This document shows, piece after piece, positions 60,183 through 64,000 of a stretch of DNA of 64,000 bases. The stretch spans positions 11,710-75,709 of the forward strand of contig CAYQVB010000154.1 of the NCBI GenBank assembly GCA_964420925.1, given 5' to 3'. The first letter of the stretch is position 1, and each line of letters opens with the position of its first letter. A program made the translations under genes and the position numbers. This DNA is from JAJEAD01 sp964420925 (GTDB lineage: Bacteria; Pseudomonadota; Gammaproteobacteria; HK1). The notes below the pieces were generated by a model. That model worked only from the letters and a program-made list of their open reading frames with translations, was not told the origin of the DNA and searched no databases.

Positions 60183-60527
60183 TCAGTCGTGTGCGGCGCG
60201 GCTGTCCGCGGGGGCCTGTGCGCGGTCGTCGAGGCCGTAGTCGCGCACGACGCGGGCGACGCGCAGGCGATAGTCGCGGAATATCCCGTCCCGCCCCCTT
60301 GCCTGGGCCTCGCGATGAGCAACCGTGTTGCGCCAGGCGGTAACGGCTTCCTCGTCGCGCCAGAAGGAGAGCGAGAGAACCCGGTTTTCGTCCGCGAGGC
60401 TCTGGAAACGTTCGATGCCGAGAAAGCCGTCCGCGTCTTCGACGAGTCGGCTCATGCGCTGTGCGAGCTCGAGGTAGGTCGTACGCTGCGCCGGGTCGGC
60501 CCTGAACTCGAAGATGACCGCGATCAT
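60183..60527 (-). CDS. antibiotic biosynthesis monooxygenase (ABM) family protein
   Basis: A 114-residue dimeric alpha-beta barrel protein. IAVIFEFRADPAQRTTYLELA at the N-terminus and GFLGIERFQSLADENRVLSLSFWRDEEAVTAWRN are characteristic. Its ATG overlaps the stop of the Rieske oxygenase gene (ATGA), so translation is coupled. Family roles include cofactor-free oxidation of quinones or heme degradation; here it may act on the Rieske product. Confidence 0.88.
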   Translation of the reverse strand: MIAVIFEFRADPAQRTTYLELAQRMSRLVEDADGFLGIERFQSLADENRVLSLSFWRDEEAVTAWRNTVAHREAQARGRDGIFRDYRLRVARVVRDYGLDDRAQAPADSRAAHD

Positions 60528-61879
60528 GGACAGCTCCTCGGGGTCGCGTCGAATTCCAACCTTTTCAGTTCCGCGGTGATGAGCGCGTCGCGCTCGTCGC
60601 TCCGCAGGCCTTCCGCGTCGCGGTAGATTGCCACGACCTTCTCCATCGTCGCCGCGCGCAGGTCCCGGTCGTCATCGCCCTCGCGGGTCGGGATCCGAAG
60701 GACATTGTCCCCCGACCAGGTGGGGATGGGCGCGGGGCCGAAGCCCGCCGGCTGCACCGGAGGGCGTCCCGCCGCCAGCGCCCGGATGTCCTCGCGGACC
60801 CGGCGACGGAAGAGCGAGACGCCCTTGTCCGAAGTTCCCCGGTTCTCCCTGGCGTGCACGACGATGGGCCCCTGTCCCACCATCGCTTCATAGTCTCCGG
60901 GCCGCCGCTGGCGCTCCTCCGCCGGACGCTCGAAGATCTCGCCCTGTTCGAGGATCTCGATGTTGTCCGGCGTATTCCACTGCGTCGGGTCGGTGCGCTC
61001 GCCGAAGTTCGCCCACGCGACCACTTTGGTGTTCGTGTCGTCCACCGGGACGCACCAGCGGAAGAAGGTGTTGCGGCCGAAATAGCGGGGAGTGTGTCCG
61101 TCCATGCCGTGCACCGCGCCGGACTGCGTGACGTTGGGCAGGATGTTCTCCTGCACCCGGGTCCAGATGTGCGGTCCCACTCGCCGTGCGATGGTGCAGT
61201 ACACGGCGAAGGCGCCTTCGTGGTACTCCACGTCGCCGAGCACCCCCCAGGTGTCGGCGAACTGCGGTCCGTTTACGAGCGTGTGCAGGAACATGGAGTG
61301 GACGGGGTCGATGCCGTTCTCGGTGACCTGCAGCCAGTTGCAGGGAAAGGAGCAGGTGTAGGGCTCCATCACGGTGTCCGGAATCTCGAAGGTGTCGTAG
61401 ACGGGGAACTCCGGAGTCTCCGCGGGCGGCCCGAGGTAGGCGAAGACGATGCCCTTGTACTCGAAGGCCGGATATCCGCCCTGACGGACCCGGGCGAAGA
61501 GGGGGCTGCTGGCGGGCTCGGCCGGCGCCTCGAGCAGGGTGCCGTCCACGTCCCAGAGCCACCCGTGGTAGCAGCAGCGGATGCCCCGCTCTTCGATGCG
61601 GCCGTACTCGAGCGATGCGCCACGGTGTGAGCAATGGCGGTGCAGCAGGCCGATCTGTCCTTTTCCATCGCGGAAGAGCACCAGGTCCTCCCCGAAGAGG
61701 CGAATCGCGAGCGGCAGATCGCCGACTTCCTTCGAGAGCGCGATGCCGTGCCAGAAGCGCCGCAGGTACTCCCCGCAGGGCGTGCCGGGACCGACGTGGG
61801 TGAGCTCCGGATCCTCGAGCGGGACATCGCGGTTCTCGTAGCCGCGATAGCTTCGAAAGCGCTCGATCGGCAGCTCCAT
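60524..61879 (-). CDS. Rieske oxygenase alpha subunit
   Basis: A 451-residue Rieske non-heme iron oxygenase. Rieske ligands are C83, H85, C102 and H105 (HCSHRG ... CCYHGW). The mononuclear iron segment is ENGIDPVHSMFLH. The start is ATG 61879, six bases after AAGGAG; an ATG at 61885 touches the ribosome site. No ferredoxin or reductase genes flank it, so electrons must come from elsewhere. It is coupled to the ABM gene. The long C-terminal half is of phthalate/vanillate-type. Confidence 0.93.
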   Translation of the reverse strand: MELPIERFRSYRGYENRDVPLEDPELTHVGPGTPCGEYLRRFWHGIALSKEVGDLPLAIRLFGEDLVLFRDGKGQIGLLHRHCSHRGASLEYGRIEERGIRCCYHGWLWDVDGTLLEAPAEPASSPLFARVRQGGYPAFEYKGIVFAYLGPPAETPEFPVYDTFEIPDTVMEPYTCSFPCNWLQVTENGIDPVHSMFLHTLVNGPQFADTWGVLGDVEYHEGAFAVYCTIARRVGPHIWTRVQENILPNVTQSGAVHGMDGHTPRYFGRNTFFRWCVPVDDTNTKVVAWANFGERTDPTQWNTPDNIEILEQGEIFERPAEERQRRPGDYEAMVGQGPIVVHARENRGTSDKGVSLFRRRVREDIRALAAGRPPVQPAGFGPAPIPTWSGDNVLRIPTREGDDDRDLRAATMEKVVAIYRDAEGLRSDERDALITAELKRLEFDATPRSCP

Positions 61880-62128
61880 CGTCATCTCCTTGCTCTCATG
61901 TCAGGTACTCCATGCGGGCGCGCAGGTCGATGATCGAAGCGCTCCGCCGCTCAGCCGACGAGCATACCCGGGATTCAGGTTCAATTGACCGGGTTCCGCC
62001 ATCGAGAGATGCCCGGTCGGTGACCGAACGCCACGCCACGGCGCGCCCGAAAGGCCGAGGCCATGAAGGCTCCCGGTCATCGAAACCAGTATTCCGTCTA
62101 AGATGCATCTTCCGCAGTGAAGGCGCCG

Positions 62129-63457
62129 ATGGAGGTCCGGCAACGGCCCAAGCGCATCGTGACCGGCCAGGATCCGCTTCTCACCGACATGCGCCAGGCC
62201 CCGGGGTGGTACGCCATTCTGCCGCCGCCCGCGCCGGCCCGGCGCCTCGAGGGCCGGCAGGTCGCCGACTGGGTCGTGGTCGGCGCCGGGGTCACCGGGC
62301 TCGCCGCCGCCCGCCGACTGGCCGAGCTCGCGCCGGAGGCGCGCATCGTCCTTCTCGAGCAGTACCGGGTCGGATACGGGGCCTCGGGACGCAACGCAGG
62401 CTTCATCATCGACACCCCGCACCTCACCGAGACGTTCGACGCCGACACCAATCGGCGTGTCTCGCGACTGGTGATCGCCGGGCTCGCCGAGCTCGAAGGC
62501 CACGTGCGCGAGCAGGCGATCGAATGCGAGTGGTCGCCCCGGGGGCACTTGAGCGCGGTCGTCGACGCTGAGCGGGCCAGGCATCTCCGAGCCACCTGCC
62601 GCATGCTCGACGCGCTTGGCGAGGAGTACGAGTGGGTCGAGGGCCAGGCTCTGGCGGACACGGTGGGGACGCGCCACTATCATGCCGCCGTCCTCACCCC
62701 CCGCACCGTGCTGGTCAACCCGGCGGCGTTGTGCCGTGGCCTCGGGGAGACCCTGCCCGGCAATGTCGACGTGTACGAGGAGTCGCCGGTCACCCGGGTC
62801 GAGCCGGGATCGCCGGTGCGGATCGAGTGCGCGCAGGGCTCGATACGCGCCTCGAATGTGCTGCTCACCACCAACGCCTTCGTTACCCGGCTGGGCATGC
62901 TCCGGCGCGAGGTGTTCCCGATGATCGCCTGTGCGAGCCTCTCGCGAGAGCTCACGGAAGACGAGCGGAGCGCGATGAGCGGCGCACCCGATTGGGGGAT
63001 CACCGGGAGCGCGACGGTGCGGCGCACGCGCTCCAACCGGATGCTGTTTCGTCTCGGCACCTACTATCGGGGTGATTTCCGTCTGAGCGAGGCGCTGCGG
63101 AGCCGACTGATCGCAATGCACGTCAGGGGACTGCGCAGGCGCTTCCCCATGCTCGATCGACTGCAATTCGAACATACCTGGGCCGGCGTCTTCTGCATGA
63201 CGCGGAACTGGGCGTCCGTCTTCGGTCGGCTCGAGCGCGGCGTCTTCGCCTCCCTGGGCTATGCCGGGATCGGCCTGCCCCGCGGCACCATCTCCGGCAA
63301 GCTCCTCGCCGAGTTCGCCATGGGCGCGGAGTCCGCTCTGATTCGTGATGTCCAGGCCCTCTCCGGTCCGAAGCGGCTGCCGCCCGAGCCCTTCCTCGGG
63401 CTCGGGGTCGGTGCGCGCTTGTGGTGGTACCGCTGGCGCTCCCGCACCGAGTCGTAA
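62129..63457 (+). CDS. FAD-dependent oxidoreductase (DAO family)
   Basis: A 442-residue DAO flavoprotein. FAD loop DWVVVGAGVTGLAAARRL is preceded by a 50-residue N-terminal extension; GYGASGRNAGF is the flavin contact typical of gamma-glutamylputrescine and glycine/sarcosine oxidases, and GYAGIGLPRGTISG closes the site. GAAGG lies five bases before ATG 62129; GTG 62117 is also possible. It is divergent from the Rieske oxygenase gene and may participate in amine oxidation. Confidence 0.9.
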   Translation: MEVRQRPKRIVTGQDPLLTDMRQAPGWYAILPPPAPARRLEGRQVADWVVVGAGVTGLAAARRLAELAPEARIVLLEQYRVGYGASGRNAGFIIDTPHLTETFDADTNRRVSRLVIAGLAELEGHVREQAIECEWSPRGHLSAVVDAERARHLRATCRMLDALGEEYEWVEGQALADTVGTRHYHAAVLTPRTVLVNPAALCRGLGETLPGNVDVYEESPVTRVEPGSPVRIECAQGSIRASNVLLTTNAFVTRLGMLRREVFPMIACASLSRELTEDERSAMSGAPDWGITGSATVRRTRSNRMLFRLGTYYRGDFRLSEALRSRLIAMHVRGLRRRFPMLDRLQFEHTWAGVFCMTRNWASVFGRLERGVFASLGYAGIGLPRGTISGKLLAEFAMGAESALIRDVQALSGPKRLPPEPFLGLGVGARLWWYRWRSRTES

Positions 63458-63489
63458 AGGGAAGTCCGTTGCGGTCGGAGCCCGGGTGA

Positions 63490-63870
63490 TTCCGGCTGAG
63501 ATCTGTCTACCACCCGTTCGACATCCCGCTGCTCTTCGATCGCCGCAGCTTCGGAGCCTGGTGGTTCGAGATCGGCATCCCGGCGTTTCTGATCGAGACC
63601 CTGGTCAAACGCGGAGTGAGCGCGGTGTCCCTCGAGGGCATGATGGCAAGCGCAGTGCTGCTCTCGAGCTTCGACGTGAACGACATCGCGCCCGAGGCGC
63701 TTCTGTTCCAGACCGGATACCTGACGATCGCCGAGGAAGAGACCCGGGGCCGAAGAACCCGCCACCGGCTCGGCCATCCCAACCGCGAGGTACGCGAAGG
63801 CCTGAACGAGTGCCTGCTGCGCCACTTGATGCGTGACGCGTCCCGCCAGGCGGCGCACACTTGCATGGAA
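63490..63870 (+). pseudogene. remnant of an AAA-ATPase-like/PD-(D/E)XK nuclease protein
   Basis: The frame opens directly after a TGA (63487-63489) with no start codon. It reads VYHPFDIPLLFDRRSFGAWWFE, then TFDV-like SSFDVNDIAPEALLFQTGYL and GHPNREVREGLNECLL, which match the middle of the AAA-ATPase-like (DUF1703-linked) family. The N-terminal ATPase and the C-terminal nuclease part are missing. Similarity fades at about 63870, next to the transposase-like tail, suggesting truncation by insertion. Confidence 0.6.
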
Positions 63871-64000
63871 CTAACTCGTGACGGAAGCGGCGTCGGCAGG
63901 AAGCAGGGTGAGATTGAAGTAGCGGGCTTGTCGCTGGAGGTTCTTGATCTGTCGGTCGCGGCGTTCTGTTTCCAACGCGGCGAGGTCGCGCTCGACGTAT
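63871..64000 (-). CDS. C-terminal end of a possible transposase, truncated by the window edge
   Basis: On the minus strand a frame entering from the right edge reads YVERDLAALETERRDRQI, KNLQRQARYFNLTLLPADA and ends with TAG at 63871-63873. The charged coil and NLTLLP-like end resemble tails of insertion-sequence transposases, and it abuts a broken gene. The family cannot be fixed from 42 residues. Confidence 0.35.
   Translation of the reverse strand, partial: YVERDLAALETERRDRQIKNLQRQARYFNLTLLPADAASVTS

Overview
The window is a GC-rich, gene-dense stretch of chromosome from a heterotrophic proteobacterium. Rieske oxygenases, DAO-type flavoproteins, an MttB-like methyltransferase, betaine and polyamine-type ABC transporters, an EctD-like hydroxylase and a fused indolepyruvate ferredoxin oxidoreductase suggest a marine or host-associated lifestyle. 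Alpha- versus gammaproteobacteria cannot be settled from this sequence. About 57 protein genes were recognised. No rRNA, tRNA or CRISPR array was seen. Most functions are inferred by reading motifs in the translated sequence, not by database search.

Layout. (1) 1-11 kb: a 3'-truncated Rieske oxygenase, D-2-hydroxyacid dehydrogenase, SDR-like epimerase, methyltransferase, Dtd, a beta-hydroxyacid dehydrogenase, a YgjP-like peptidase, a crotonase, two DAO-type FAD enzymes and a methylmalonyl-CoA epimerase. (2) 11.3-17.3 kb: acyl-CoA dehydrogenase overlapping a fused indolepyruvate ferredoxin oxidoreductase, then an AhpD-like protein that reads through an in-frame TGA. That TGA sits where the second active-site cysteine belongs and is followed by a SECIS-like hairpin, so I annotate it as one selenoprotein. 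(3) 17.4-28.2 kb: ureohydrolase, EctD-like dioxygenase, then a catabolic unit (lactonase, enolase-superfamily dehydratase, binding protein, two permeases, SDR, DapA-like aldolase) that looks like non-phosphorylative sugar-acid catabolism. AlkD-like and RidA genes follow. (4) 28.5-35.2 kb: AIR-synthase-like protein and a nuclease/phosphatase, then an oxygen/redox block: FNR-type regulator, high-potential iron-sulfur protein, lone receiver, FixJ, heme-PAS FixL and a hemerythrin. A perfect FNR/FixK box precedes the lone receiver gene.

(5) 35.4-40.8 kb: SulP transporter, small membrane protein, NDP-forming acyl-CoA synthetase, fatty acid desaturase. (6) 41-45.7 kb: MttB-family methyltransferase, DAO flavoprotein, DUF3830 protein, Asp/Glu-racemase-like protein and a VOC protein, possibly a quaternary-amine or N-methyl compound pathway. 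(7) 46.5-54.3 kb: amino-acid-type ATPase and permease, then a betaine-type transporter with two tandem ProW-like permeases that both carry an extra N-terminal membrane domain; SDR. (8) 54.4-63.5 kb: LacI regulator with an orphan MalK/UgpC-type ATPase, TPR protein, peptide-type binding protein, ABM monooxygenase plus Rieske oxygenase pair, DAO flavoprotein. (9) Right edge: a remnant of an AAA-ATPase-like/PD-(D/E)XK gene next to the tail of a possible transposase.

How the parts connect: the FixL-FixJ-FNR set probably tunes respiration to oxygen. The sugar-acid operon lacks its own ABC ATPase, and the orphan ATPase at 55.5-56.6 kb is a candidate to energise it in trans. Both binding-protein genes in ABC operons are followed by strong intercistronic hairpins (23093-23131 and 49038-49062), which would favour excess binding protein over permease. 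A two-copy ~150-base intergenic repeat and several variants of a short repeat related to 'cgtcattcccgcg' lie between genes.
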